From Planctomycetota bacterium (GTDB lineage Bacteria; Planctomycetota; B15-G4; SIAN01), in the NCBI GenBank assembly GCA_028289345.1, contig JANQQL010000015.1, forward strand, positions 124,001 to 188,000: a stretch of DNA of 64,000 nucleotides, given 5' to 3'. A program made the position numbers and the translations under genes. Positions 1-8,343 of the stretch are shown piece after piece. How positions within the stretch are numbered: position 1 is the stretch's first letter; each line of letters begins with the position of its first letter. The notes below the pieces were generated by a model. It had not been told where the DNA came from. It searched no databases and was given only the letters and a program-made list of their open reading frames with translations.

Positions 1-415
1 TCAAGATCATGATGAGGGTGAGGATTCCCCCCATCAGAAACACCGATCGCAACGTGCGAAACACACTGCGACCCGACATCAGAATCGGGATGAGCTCGTT
101 GGCTTGGAGAATGCGCGCGACGGTGACGATGACACCGATCACCGTCACGAAGGGAGCCACTTGCAAGAACACGGAGGGAGAGCTGTAGAGGTACAGCGCC
201 GCCACCATGGACACCATTTTGCCACCGGGGATCCCGAGAGCGCCGGCGGTCTCGATGAAGTCGTCCGCCCGAGAGAACAGGTCGATGACGACGAACGCCC
301 CGAAGAAGAACAGGAACGCCACCAGATAAGAGGAACAGAAGATTCGCGCGATGTAGCGATCCACGCGGTCCAGGAATGGCCCGTGGCTCGCAAACCTGAC
401 GGACTCGTCGCTCAT
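1..415 (-). CDS. LptF/LptG-family permease, 3' part missing
   Basis: N-terminal 138 codons of an inner-membrane permease of the YjgP/YjgQ (LptF/LptG) family, which drives lipopolysaccharide from the inner membrane toward the outer membrane with the LptB ATPase. The protein starts MSDESVRFASHGPFLDRVDR. A hydrophobic helix follows (about residues 25-45, around FLFFFGAFVVIDLF), then SRADDFIET, then further hydrophobic segments (about 70-100 and 125-138). The N-terminal DRYIAR-helix-ID pattern is typical of this family. Its ATG at 415 overlaps the stop of the upstream permease gene by 4 bp (ATGA), so the two are translationally coupled, as lptF and lptG usually are. By position it would be the LptG-like partner, but F and G cannot be told apart here. 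The gene runs off the left edge. Confidence 0.85.
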   Translation of the reverse strand, partial: MSDESVRFASHGPFLDRVDRYIARIFCSSYLVAFLFFFGAFVVIDLFSRADDFIETAGALGIPGGKMVSMVAALYLYSSPSVFLQVAPFVTVIGVIVTVARILQANELIPILMSGRSVFRTLRSVFLMGGILTLIMIL

Positions 416-1518
416 CGCCGCACCACGAACAAGAGCAGCCCCAGTCCGAGCACGAACAGCAGCAAGCTGCCGCTCCAGGCCGCGAGCACCGGGTGCACGA
501 TCTGCTGTTCACTGAGCGTCTTCGCCATCAAGTGAGAGGGATAGAAGACGAACAGCACCACCAAGAACGAAACCAGGAAGGCAACCAGGCGGCTTCCGGC
601 CCGGAACACCAAGGCCAGGGGGGCACCGATCAGGACGAAGAACAAGCTCGAGGTCGACAGCGCCAATCGTTCGTGGATTTTGGAGAGGATCTCTCCCGGA
701 GTCCGCAGAGGATGGAGTCCCTCTTTGGCTCTCGCGTACTGGGCCCACAACTCGGATCCGGTCAGGTACTTGAGGCGCTTGCTCCAGGTCACTCCGCTGC
801 CCATGTGCCAGGTGAGTTGCAGATCCGTCCGCCCCTTCCACGGCCCCTGCAAACACTCCACGTTGCGCAAGTGCAGGCCGACGGTGTCTCGTTCGGCATC
901 GAACTGCACTTCGATGTCCGCGCCCAGAGTTTGGATCTCTTCCTGTTCGGACTTGGACTTGCCCGGCACCGGCATGCGGATCCGCGCGTCGTAAAGAATC
1001 AGTCCCCCTTCTTCCGGAAACTCCTCGGAGATCCAGTTCACCGTGATTCCGCCATCCTCGAGATGTCGGAGATCTTTCTCGATGGAGTTCTCGAATAGGC
1101 GTTTGACGCTGCGTCGATTGGTGAGGGATTGCTTGAACGCGGTCTCGGCTCGCGGCGACCACTGATTGCTGAGGTACACGCTGGCCACGGAAATGAGCGC
1201 GCCGATCAGGAACGCCGGCAAGAACACCCGATAGGGATGCACGCCCCCGGACTTGATGGTGGTGATTTCGTTGTTGGCCGCGGCCCGTCCGTAAACCAGC
1301 ATCACCGCGATGAGCAGGCTGAGGGGCAGCACGAACTCGAGGTGGTACAGCAAGAAGAACGGCAAGACCTGGAACAGCAACACCAGGTCGATCTGCGGGT
1401 ACTTGTGCAGGAATTTGACCGCCGCTCCGGTGAAAAACACCGAAGTGATCACCGCCAGCGTGAAGGCGAGGTTGTAGGCCAGCTCTTTGAGCAGGCTGCG
1501 GTCCAGGATTGGCAGCAA
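412..1518 (-). CDS. LptF/LptG-family lipopolysaccharide export permease
   Basis: A 368-residue protein of the YjgP/YjgQ family, the normal length for LptF/LptG. Two or three N-terminal membrane helices lie at about residues 10-110, with the segment EITTIKSGGVHPYRV between helices; this E-x-T-A/T-x-x-S/A-x-G-x-S/H loop is a family hallmark. A periplasmic beta-jellyroll-like region follows (about 120-270), then three C-terminal helices (about 285-365). The start is TTG at 1518: GGAGG lies a few bases upstream and an in-frame TAG lies 14 codons before, so no earlier start is possible. It is coupled to the downstream permease gene by a 4-bp overlap and is divergent from the kinase gene across a 107-bp gap. 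Expected role: transmembrane part of the LptB2FGC exporter. Confidence in the family is high; F versus G is uncertain. Confidence 0.88.
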   Translation of the reverse strand: MLPILDRSLLKELAYNLAFTLAVITSVFFTGAAVKFLHKYPQIDLVLLFQVLPFFLLYHLEFVLPLSLLIAVMLVYGRAAANNEITTIKSGGVHPYRVFLPAFLIGALISVASVYLSNQWSPRAETAFKQSLTNRRSVKRLFENSIEKDLRHLEDGGITVNWISEEFPEEGGLILYDARIRMPVPGKSKSEQEEIQTLGADIEVQFDAERDTVGLHLRNVECLQGPWKGRTDLQLTWHMGSGVTWSKRLKYLTGSELWAQYARAKEGLHPLRTPGEILSKIHERLALSTSSLFFVLIGAPLALVFRAGSRLVAFLVSFLVVLFVFYPSHLMAKTLSEQQIVHPVLAAWSGSLLLFVLGLGLLLFVVRR

Positions 1519-1625
1519 GTCCCCCTCCGGAATCTCCGGACTTCCCCCCGTGAAACTCTACCGAAAACGCATCATCGGGTTCGGCGACGACCGGAGAAAG
1601 GGCGATCTCGGGTAAGAATGGGGCC

Positions 1626-3143
1626 ATGGGACATCGCTGGATCCACCGCCCCCCCGCCGCCGTCACGGAATGCATCGAAGCATGCTGGCCGAAAGCAGCT
1701 CCGGGCCGCGTCCGGCGCAGCGGCTCACTACCGGCCCCGCTGGACCACATTGGCTGGAAAGCGTTTCGTCCCAAGGGGGGCTTGGCCGCTCTGGGAGACC
1801 GCATCCGGGTTCCCCCAGCCGAACGGGAGTGGCGGGTCGCCTCGCAGCTCGGCCAGCGAGGCATCGCTGTTCCCGTCCCCCTCGCACTGGCCATCGATGA
1901 CGACGGCAGCGCCATCTACTTTTTCGAGTGGTACCCAGAGCGCATCGATCTGGAGGCGGGGGTCCTGCAGAACCGCCTTTCTCTCCAACAACGCCGGAAG
2001 TTGGCGGCACGTCTTGGGGACCTGATCCGCAAGTTTCATGACGCCGGCTTCGAGCACCGCGATCTGCATGCGGGAAACATCCTCATCCACCCGGAGGCCG
2101 GTGATGCGGAGCCCCTTCTGACCGATTTCCATCGCGCTCGACCGCGGGGCCAGGTTTCTCCGCGTCGACGAGCCCGCGATCTGTTGCAGCTCTCCCATTT
2201 CTTTCAGCGCAGAGCCACCGCGACCGAGGCTTTGCGATTCTTGAAACACTACGGCAAGCCATTCTGGCACTCGGCGAGGTCCGCGCGGCGACGAGCCGTC
2301 CTTGATTTGGCCCACCGGGCTCACCGATCCTGGTACGCCTTTCTGCGCCATCACGAGAAACGTTGCCTCGGCTCCGGACGCCGGTTTCGTCCCTGGCAGG
2401 AGCCCGGTTGGCAGGGCGTGATGACAGCGTCCGAATCCGTGGACGCCGGGAAGCAGTGGCTGGACTGGGTCGACCATCCGGACCGCGCTGTCGAGATTCA
2501 TCGCGGGGGTCACGGCCGCGTGCTGCGGATCGACTTGCGGGGCACGAGTTGGGTCCTCAAGTGTTACGAAGACCCCGGCGGGAAGGGTCTGGGCAAGGCC
2601 TGGGCGCGCGGCAGTCGGGCGCGTCGGGCCTGGCTCAATGCTCATCGACTCGCGATGGCCGACATCTCGGTCGCACGTCCCCTGCTGTTCGGCGAAGAGC
2701 CGTGGCGCTCGAAACGACGCCGCAGCTTCGTGGTGATGCCATTCGAGGGGCGCGGTCAACCACTGCGCGATCATGTCCTCGGAGCGACCTCCTCTCGCGC
2801 CGTCGATCGGGTGCTGGCTCGACAGATCGCGGCGGCCCACGACGAATGCCTGCGCAACCGCGATCTGAAAGCCGAAAACCTGCTCGTGGACCCGATCGGA
2901 CCGCGGGTAATCTGGCTCGACCCGGACGGAGTTCGTCGAACGCCGCGCGTGGACGAGCAGACCATCGCCCGTGATCTGATGCGCTTGAACGCTTCGTTCC
3001 GCGCCCAGGAGGTGACTGCCACCCGACGCCTTCGGTTCCTGCTCGAATACCGGCGCGCCCGTCGCAACGGTCGGCCCTCCCTGAAAACGCTGTGGCGCGA
3101 GATCCATTGGCTGACTCTTCAAAAATGGCAACGCACCACCTGA
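1626..3143 (+). CDS. tandem WaaP/Kdo-kinase-like protein (two LPS-kinase-type domains)
   Basis: A 505-residue protein with two small kinase domains of the lipopolysaccharide-kinase (WaaP/KdkA/InaA) type in one chain. Domain 1 (about 40-240) has the catalytic loop FEHRDLHAGNILI (Asp about 146, Asn about 151) and the metal-binding TDFHRAR (Asp about 167), with KAF as the likely ATP Lys. Domain 2 (about 270-505) has WVLKCY, the catalytic loop RNRDLKAENLLVD (Asp about 413) and WLDPDG in the DFG position. Members phosphorylate LPS core sugars (Kdo or heptose). No membrane helix or signal peptide is visible, so it should act on the cytoplasmic face. The downstream ABC exporter gene starts inside its 3' end, and divergent LptF/G-like genes lie upstream; this supports a role in building an LPS-like glycolipid. 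The acceptor sugars are unknown. Confidence 0.8.
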   Translation: MGHRWIHRPPAAVTECIEACWPKAAPGRVRRSGSLPAPLDHIGWKAFRPKGGLAALGDRIRVPPAEREWRVASQLGQRGIAVPVPLALAIDDDGSAIYFFEWYPERIDLEAGVLQNRLSLQQRRKLAARLGDLIRKFHDAGFEHRDLHAGNILIHPEAGDAEPLLTDFHRARPRGQVSPRRRARDLLQLSHFFQRRATATEALRFLKHYGKPFWHSARSARRRAVLDLAHRAHRSWYAFLRHHEKRCLGSGRRFRPWQEPGWQGVMTASESVDAGKQWLDWVDHPDRAVEIHRGGHGRVLRIDLRGTSWVLKCYEDPGGKGLGKAWARGSRARRAWLNAHRLAMADISVARPLLFGEEPWRSKRRRSFVVMPFEGRGQPLRDHVLGATSSRAVDRVLARQIAAAHDECLRNRDLKAENLLVDPIGPRVIWLDPDGVRRTPRVDEQTIARDLMRLNASFRAQEVTATRRLRFLLEYRRARRNGRPSLKTLWREIHWLTLQKWQRTT

Positions 3144-4918
3144 TCTGGGTGCTCCGCAAACCGTTGCGGAATCCGGGCCGTTGCGTGGCCATCTTGCTGC
3201 TGTGCGTGATCATCGCGCCCCTTCGGCTGTCCATGGTCGCGTCGACTTTGCCGTTGCTGAAGGTGATTCTGCGCGACGACTGGGCCGCTCAGTTGCGCGA
3301 CATGGCGACCGAGTCTCCCCGCCTGCTGGAACCGGTCGCGGTCCTGGCCGCGGAATGGGTCGGCGAATCGAGCGCCGGCCGCGCGCTGTTCCTGATCCTG
3401 TGTGGGATGTTCGCTCTCGCCCTGCTACGCGCGGCACTCGTCATCTGGCACGAGGCCATCCTTGCCAAGCTGGTGCATCACACCATGCGTGACGTGTCAT
3501 CCGAGCTGCACGATGCCTTGCTGCGGGGCGCGGGCCAAAGCCGTGCGGAGGGCGCCGTGCTCTCTCACTTTGCGACCGACTTGGACGCGGTGCGACAATC
3601 GCTGCGAAGGGTCTACGGCAAAGTGATTCGGGAGCCGTTCGTTTTGCTAGCAACGGTCGTGATGCTGTGGACCTTGGACGCGACCTTGGCGCTCTGGACC
3701 GGATTGGTGTTCCCCGCAGCCGCCGGACTGCTCCTCGCACTCGCGAAACGCTTGAAGAGTGCCTCCCGTCGTTCACTGCAACGCACCGGCGACATGGTCG
3801 GACAGGTCGAAGAGAGCCTTCGAGGTCGGCGCACGGTTTGGTCGTTTGGTCTGGAGCAACGCGAGTCCCAACGCTTCCGGACGACGTTGGAAGGCTTGAC
3901 GAGGGACCTGATCAAACTCGACCGCCGCGAAGCTTTGTCGAGCCCGCTTCTCGAAATCCTGGGCTTGGTCGCCGGCATCGCCTGCTGCGTCATGGGAGCG
4001 ACGCGAGTGCTGGACGGAGACCTTTCCGCAGAATCGTTTCTGACCTTCTACGTGGTGTTGATCATGGTGCTCGACCCGTTGCGCAAACTCGCCGACACTC
4101 ACGTGCGGTTGCAACGGGGAGCAGTCGCGGCCCATCGTTTGGAAGAGTTGATAAACTCGGCGCCAGCTCGTCCCCCGGTGGCGGGAAACCTCTCCTTCCC
4201 CCACCCGGTGGGTGAACTGCTCTGGCAAGGCGTGGGAGTGGACTCTCCGGAGGACCACCCGCTCTTGGAGGACGTGTCATTTCGGATCGAGTCAGGCCAA
4301 GTCGTCGTGATCGCGGGACCTTCGGGGGCCGGCAAATCCACCCTGCTCGACGTCCAGGCGGGTCTGCGTTCCTACGATCGCGGTTCGGTCACCCTCGGCG
4401 GCCGAGAGCTTCGCGACCTTCGCCCGGCGGACTTCCGGCGCCAAGTCGCGTTAGTCGCCCAGGAAACCTTCCTGTTCCGCGGAACCTTGGAAGAGAACAT
4501 CACCCTGGGCCAGCCGCCCCGCCAGGTTCCCCTGGACCAGGCTCTGGTGATTTCCGGGATGGCCGAGCGCGTGGCTCGGCTTCCCGCCGGGCTCGAAACG
4601 CGAGTCGAAGACCACGCTTTCTCGGTGGGCGAGCGCCAGCGACTCTCGTTGGCACGCTCCCTGTATCGCGATCCCGCGATCCTGCTCTTGGACGAGGCCA
4701 CCAGTGCGCTCGATCGCCCCATGGCCCAGGACATCCTCGACGCGCTTCTCGCCGCGCGCAGTGACCGGATCACCCTGCTGGTGACTCACCACCTGAGCCA
4801 AGACCTAGGCGCCGACCTGGTGGTCCTTCTGGAACGAGGCCGCGTCCTTGCCAGCGGTTCCCCGCAAGCCGTAGAGGAGCGCTCCTCGCTGTACCGGAAA
4901 CTCCTGCGGGCGCCCTGA
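3125..4918 (+). CDS. MsbA-like lipid ABC exporter (fused TMD-NBD)
   Basis: A half-transporter of about 597 residues. An N-terminal type IV exporter membrane domain (about 15-315, several hydrophobic helices, with GDMVGQVEESLRGRRTVWSFG as the typical coupling region) is followed by an ATPase domain. Walker A GPSGAGKST is at about 398-406, the Q-loop is ALVAQETFLF, the signature is SVGERQRLSLAR at about 500, Walker B is ILLLDEATSALD at about 520, and the H-loop is VTHHLS. Length and layout match MsbA, which flips lipid A-core across the inner membrane. I prefer ATG 3125 to an in-frame ATG at 3092 because it leaves only a 19-bp overlap with the kinase gene and begins just before the first helix. 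The glycosyltransferase gene follows after 23 bp, so these form one operon. A lipid substrate is inferred from context. Confidence 0.87.
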   Translation: MATHHLIWVLRKPLRNPGRCVAILLLCVIIAPLRLSMVASTLPLLKVILRDDWAAQLRDMATESPRLLEPVAVLAAEWVGESSAGRALFLILCGMFALALLRAALVIWHEAILAKLVHHTMRDVSSELHDALLRGAGQSRAEGAVLSHFATDLDAVRQSLRRVYGKVIREPFVLLATVVMLWTLDATLALWTGLVFPAAAGLLLALAKRLKSASRRSLQRTGDMVGQVEESLRGRRTVWSFGLEQRESQRFRTTLEGLTRDLIKLDRREALSSPLLEILGLVAGIACCVMGATRVLDGDLSAESFLTFYVVLIMVLDPLRKLADTHVRLQRGAVAAHRLEELINSAPARPPVAGNLSFPHPVGELLWQGVGVDSPEDHPLLEDVSFRIESGQVVVIAGPSGAGKSTLLDVQAGLRSYDRGSVTLGGRELRDLRPADFRRQVALVAQETFLFRGTLEENITLGQPPRQVPLDQALVISGMAERVARLPAGLETRVEDHAFSVGERQRLSLARSLYRDPAILLLDEATSALDRPMAQDILDALLAARSDRITLLVTHHLSQDLGADLVVLLERGRVLASGSPQAVEERSSLYRKLLRAP

Positions 4919-4941
4919 GCGCCCCCGTATGATCGACGTCC

Positions 4942-5997
4942 ATGAAACGGGTGCTCTTGTTCGGTGGGGACCTCTCCCTTCGTGGGACCAGTCTTTACAC
5001 CCTGAGTCTCGCTCGAGAACTCAAACTGCGCGGTCACCGGGTGGCTGTTCTCGGACCGGGTGGACTCTTCGAAGGCAATCTCGACTCCCACCGGGTGCCC
5101 GTGATCCACGCTCCCGTCCATGGGATGCTTTGGCGTGATCTGCTGTATCTCGAGACCTACGCCGAAGCAGTCCGCAATTTCGATGCGGAAGTGATCCACA
5201 TCCTGCACCAGGACCTGGCCACCATCGGGTCCCTGCTGTCGCGGCGCACTGGCGTTCCGGCGGTGATGACCGTTCACGGCCCGGTCAGCCGGCAGTTCTG
5301 GTACCCGATGGGGAGCGGCCCTTCGATCATCGCCGTGAGCGAAGACGTTCGGCAATCCCTGGTGACTTCCGGGCACGTCGACCGCGAGTCGATCGCCGTG
5401 ATTCCGAACGGCGTCTCTGCGAGTCTTTCGGCACTGGAAGAACCAGGAGAAACCGAGTCCAGCCCGCTGCCGGTGGTCGGCACCGTCAATCGAATCGACC
5501 GGGACCGCGGCATCGACCTGGTGTTGCGCGCTGCTCGCAAGGTGCTGGATGCCGGAACACGCGCCTACTTCCTCATCATCGGGGAAGGGCCGGCCGAGAA
5601 AGAAGTTCGAACCCTCGCTCGAAAACTCGAGCTGATTCCCCACCTAACCTTCGCCCTGCCTCGCACGCGGATCGCGAGTTTGTTCCGGCCGATGGACGTC
5701 TACGTCTCGGCCAGCCACACCGAAGGTCACGGGATCTTTTTGCTGTCGGCCATGGCCGAGGCTCGGCCGGTGATTTCGACAGGCGTCGGTGCGGTTTTGT
5801 CGTTCCTGCGCCACGAAGAGAATGGCCTGGTGGTGCCTCGGGGGGACGTGGGTTCCCTGGCCCAGGGAATCCTGGATCTCCTGGCGGATCGCGAGCGGGC
5901 GCACTCCCTGGCGGTGGAGGGCTTCCGCGACGTTCGGGAGCGCTTCCCCCTGCGCAGCATGGTGGAGCGCACGGCGGCGGCGTACGAAACCGTCTGA
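4942..5997 (+). CDS. GT4-type glycosyltransferase
   Basis: A 351-residue GT-B-fold glycosyltransferase (family 4/group 1). The N-terminal acceptor domain begins MKRVLLFGGDLSLRGTS, with the Gly-rich loop followed by a LxxxLxxRGHRVAVLGPGG strand-helix-strand. The linker carries AVSEDVRQSL and IPNGVS, typical of GT4 enzymes. The C-terminal nucleotide-sugar domain begins VVGTVNRIDRDRGIDLVL. The usual E-x7-E donor motif appears as ASHTEGHGIFLLSAMAEARPVI. No membrane helix is obvious, so it is likely a cytosolic or peripheral membrane enzyme. It follows the exporter gene by 23 bp and probably adds a sugar to the glycolipid handled by this operon. Donor and acceptor cannot be read from the sequence. 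Confidence 0.88.
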   Translation: MKRVLLFGGDLSLRGTSLYTLSLARELKLRGHRVAVLGPGGLFEGNLDSHRVPVIHAPVHGMLWRDLLYLETYAEAVRNFDAEVIHILHQDLATIGSLLSRRTGVPAVMTVHGPVSRQFWYPMGSGPSIIAVSEDVRQSLVTSGHVDRESIAVIPNGVSASLSALEEPGETESSPLPVVGTVNRIDRDRGIDLVLRAARKVLDAGTRAYFLIIGEGPAEKEVRTLARKLELIPHLTFALPRTRIASLFRPMDVYVSASHTEGHGIFLLSAMAEARPVISTGVGAVLSFLRHEENGLVVPRGDVGSLAQGILDLLADRERAHSLAVEGFRDVRERFPLRSMVERTAAAYETV

Positions 5998-5999
5998 GC

Positions 6000-6021
6000 C
6001 CGAGCGGCCGGCCTCGGTTTT
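6000..6021 (+). terminator. weak candidate intrinsic terminator after the glycosyltransferase
   Basis: CCGAG (6000-6004) can pair with CTCGG (6013-6017) around a GC-rich 8-base loop, followed directly by TTTT. The stem is only 5 bp, so this may just be a pause site. It sits 3 bp after the stop codon and would separate the glycolipid operon from the carbamoyltransferase operon. Confidence 0.3.
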
Positions 6022-6283
6022 CGAGAGCTCCGGTCGTTTGCTGACCCGAACGGGGCCGACTCCGAGCTATAGTCCGCCCCCCTGTGGATGGGGGCCTCGA
6101 ATCGAGAATTCCTCGCCCCGGGGTCCGCCCGACCCTGGTCCCCCGACGCCGGCGCTCACCGGATTCGACGGCTCCGGCTTGGGAAGCACCGCAGACGCTG
6201 CCGAAGTTTGGTACGACATCCTGCCGATCCGGCACCTTGGAACTCCCGTCGGCCCCTGGTCGCATTTTCTGGACGAAACAAAC

Positions 6284-6544
6284 ATGACGGACACTGCCAC
6301 GGCCACCCAGCCGGTGGAACCGCGACGCTCCTTCAAGGAGGAGTGGATTCGGTTCTTCGACCGGTTCGGCCACATGATGTCGCGGATCCTTCTCACACTG
6401 CTGTACGCCTTGCTCGTCGCCCCAGCAGGCATTCTGCTGTCATTGTTCGGTGACCCGCTCAAGATCCGGCGTTATCGCGGCACCTCTTGGAACGACTGGA
6501 ATCACACCAACGAAACGCTGGAACAGGCGCGGAGGCAGGACTGA
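6284..6544 (+). CDS. small SxtJ-like membrane protein
   Basis: An 86-residue protein, MTDTATATQPVEPRRSFKEE at its start, with one or two hydrophobic stretches (about 33-60, ILLTLLYALLVAPAGILLSL) followed by the basic FGDPLKIRR and SWNDW. This block resembles the C-terminal half of SxtJ-family proteins, which are encoded beside SxtI/NodU-type carbamoyltransferases and usually end in a similar L-x-G-x-DPL-basic-W pattern. SxtJ proteins are normally longer, so this may be a shortened form. The stop codon overlaps the ATG of the carbamoyltransferase by one base (TGATG), showing translational coupling. No enzymatic motif is visible; a membrane-anchoring or partner role is inference. The family call is from memory of conserved gene neighbourhoods. 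Confidence 0.65.
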   Translation: MTDTATATQPVEPRRSFKEEWIRFFDRFGHMMSRILLTLLYALLVAPAGILLSLFGDPLKIRRYRGTSWNDWNHTNETLEQARRQD

Positions 6545-8343
6545 TGTTCGTATTGGGACTCTCGTTCTATTACCACGATTCGTCCGCAGCGCTGATCCAA
6601 GACGGCAAGATCATCGCCGCCGCCGAAGAAGAGCGCTTCAGCCGCGTCAAACACGACAGCGGATTTCCCGGCTTGGCGATCGATTTCGTTTTGCGCGAAG
6701 CGGGGATCTCCATTCATGACGTGGACCACGTCGTGTTCTACGAGAAGCCGTTCGTCAAGTTTGAGCGCATCCTGACCACCGCCTTTGCGACCTTTCCGCG
6801 GTCTTGGCAAGTGTTTCGGGAATCCATGCACACCTGGCTCACCAAGAAGCTGTGGGTCAAGGCGCACTTGAAAGAGCGCTTGGGAATCCCGAACTCCAAG
6901 ATCATGTTCGCCGACCATCACATGTCTCATGCGGCGGCGAGCTACTACACTTCTCCGTTCCAGCACTCCGCGATCCTGACCGTGGATGGAGCCGGGGAGT
7001 GGACCACAGGAACCATGGGAGTTGGGAAAGGTGGTCGCATCAAGATCACCAAGGAAATGAAGTTCCCGCACTCGGTGGGATTGCTGTACAGCGCCTTCAC
7101 CGCGTACTGCGGTTTCGAGGTCAATGAAGGCGAGTACAAACTGATGGGCATGGCGCCCTACGGAGATCCGAAGTACGTCGACCGCATCTACAAGATGATC
7201 AAAGTCGGCGACGACGGCTCCCTGTGGCACGACATGAAGCACTTCTCCTATCACTGGTCGCCGACCAACACCCTGTCAGATCAGTTCAGCGAAGTGATGG
7301 GAAAGCCGCCGCGGGACCGCAAGTACGAGGACAAGACCCTCGACCCGTACTACTGCGACGTCGCCGCCTCCATCCAGCAGGTCACCGAAGAGATCCTGCT
7401 GAAGATGTGCCGCCACCTTCACGCCGAGACCGGCCTCGACAAGCTGTGCATCGCCGGCGGCGTGGGACTGAACTGCGTGGCCAATCACCGATTGCTGCGG
7501 GAAACCCCGTTCGACGAAATTTACGTGCATCCCGCGGCCGGGGATGACGGTGGCGCCGTCGGCGCCGCGATGTGGGCCTACCACCACGTGCTCGGAAACG
7601 ACAAGTCCGACCAACCCTTGGATCATGCCTACCTGGGCTCGGAGCACGGCGACGAGGCCATCGAGTCGTTCTTGAAGAAGTACGACATCGCCTACGACAA
7701 GGTGGATGATGACGACCGCTTCTACACCCGCGTGGCCGAGGAGTTGGCCGCCGGCAAGGTGGGCGGTTGGTTCCGTGGCCGCTTCGAATGGGGACCGCGT
7801 GCGCTCGGTTCTCGCTCAATCATTGCCGACCCGGGCCACCCGCAAATGAAGGACATCGTCAACGCCAAGATCAAATTCCGCGAGGCGTTCCGTCCCTTCG
7901 CTCCCTCTGCCGTCGCAGAAACTGCCTCCGACTACTTTGACATGGAAGACACCGAGGGGGGCAAGAAGCACTACCCCTATCGGTTCATGCTCTATGTCGT
8001 CCCGGTTCACGAACACAAGAAGCAGGAACTGGACGCGATCACCCACGTCGACGGAACCGCGCGAGTGCAGACGGTCCACGAAGAAACCAATCCGTCCTAC
8101 TACAACATCATCAAGCGATTCGGCCAGAGTCGACTTCCCGTCGTGCTCAACACCTCCTTCAACCTGAAGGGGGAACCGATCGTCGAGGACCCGTCCCACG
8201 CCTTCAATACGTTCTCTCGTTCCGAGATGGACGTGCTGTTCATGAACAACTACGTGGTGACCAAGGAAGCCAAGAAGATCATTTCGGAAACCAAGTTCGC
8301 CATCCATGACAAGGGCGATTCCGTGGTGGGGATGCTGTCGTGA
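6544..8343 (+). CDS. NodU/CmcH-family O-carbamoyltransferase
   Basis: A 599-residue enzyme of the NodU/CmcH/TobZ family, which transfers a carbamoyl group from carbamoyl phosphate, via a carbamoyl-adenylate, to a hydroxyl of a sugar or natural product. The N-terminal ASKHA-fold domain starts LGLSFYYHDSSAAL and has AAAEEERFSRVKHD and DHHMSHAAASYYTSPF, including the HxxxH iron-binding residues, plus VDGAGEW. The YrdC-like C-terminal half has CIAGGVGLNCVANHRLL, HPAAGDDGGAVGAA and the signature GRFEWGPRALGSRSI, then NTSFNLKGEPIV. I chose ATG 6544, which overlaps the stop of the SxtJ-like gene and begins at the family's usual first residues. It overlaps the SGNH gene by 4 bp. The likely product is a carbamoylated surface glycan; the acceptor is unknown. 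Confidence 0.92.
   Translation: MFVLGLSFYYHDSSAALIQDGKIIAAAEEERFSRVKHDSGFPGLAIDFVLREAGISIHDVDHVVFYEKPFVKFERILTTAFATFPRSWQVFRESMHTWLTKKLWVKAHLKERLGIPNSKIMFADHHMSHAAASYYTSPFQHSAILTVDGAGEWTTGTMGVGKGGRIKITKEMKFPHSVGLLYSAFTAYCGFEVNEGEYKLMGMAPYGDPKYVDRIYKMIKVGDDGSLWHDMKHFSYHWSPTNTLSDQFSEVMGKPPRDRKYEDKTLDPYYCDVAASIQQVTEEILLKMCRHLHAETGLDKLCIAGGVGLNCVANHRLLRETPFDEIYVHPAAGDDGGAVGAAMWAYHHVLGNDKSDQPLDHAYLGSEHGDEAIESFLKKYDIAYDKVDDDDRFYTRVAEELAAGKVGGWFRGRFEWGPRALGSRSIIADPGHPQMKDIVNAKIKFREAFRPFAPSAVAETASDYFDMEDTEGGKKHYPYRFMLYVVPVHEHKKQELDAITHVDGTARVQTVHEETNPSYYNIIKRFGQSRLPVVLNTSFNLKGEPIVEDPSHAFNTFSRSEMDVLFMNNYVVTKEAKKIISETKFAIHDKGDSVVGMLS

Noticed and set aside
5789..6544. A 251-codon frame reaching from the glycosyltransferase into the SxtJ-like gene
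   Set aside because: The first 160 codons are an out-of-frame reading of the GT4 3' end and the gap. The real gene starts at ATG 6284.
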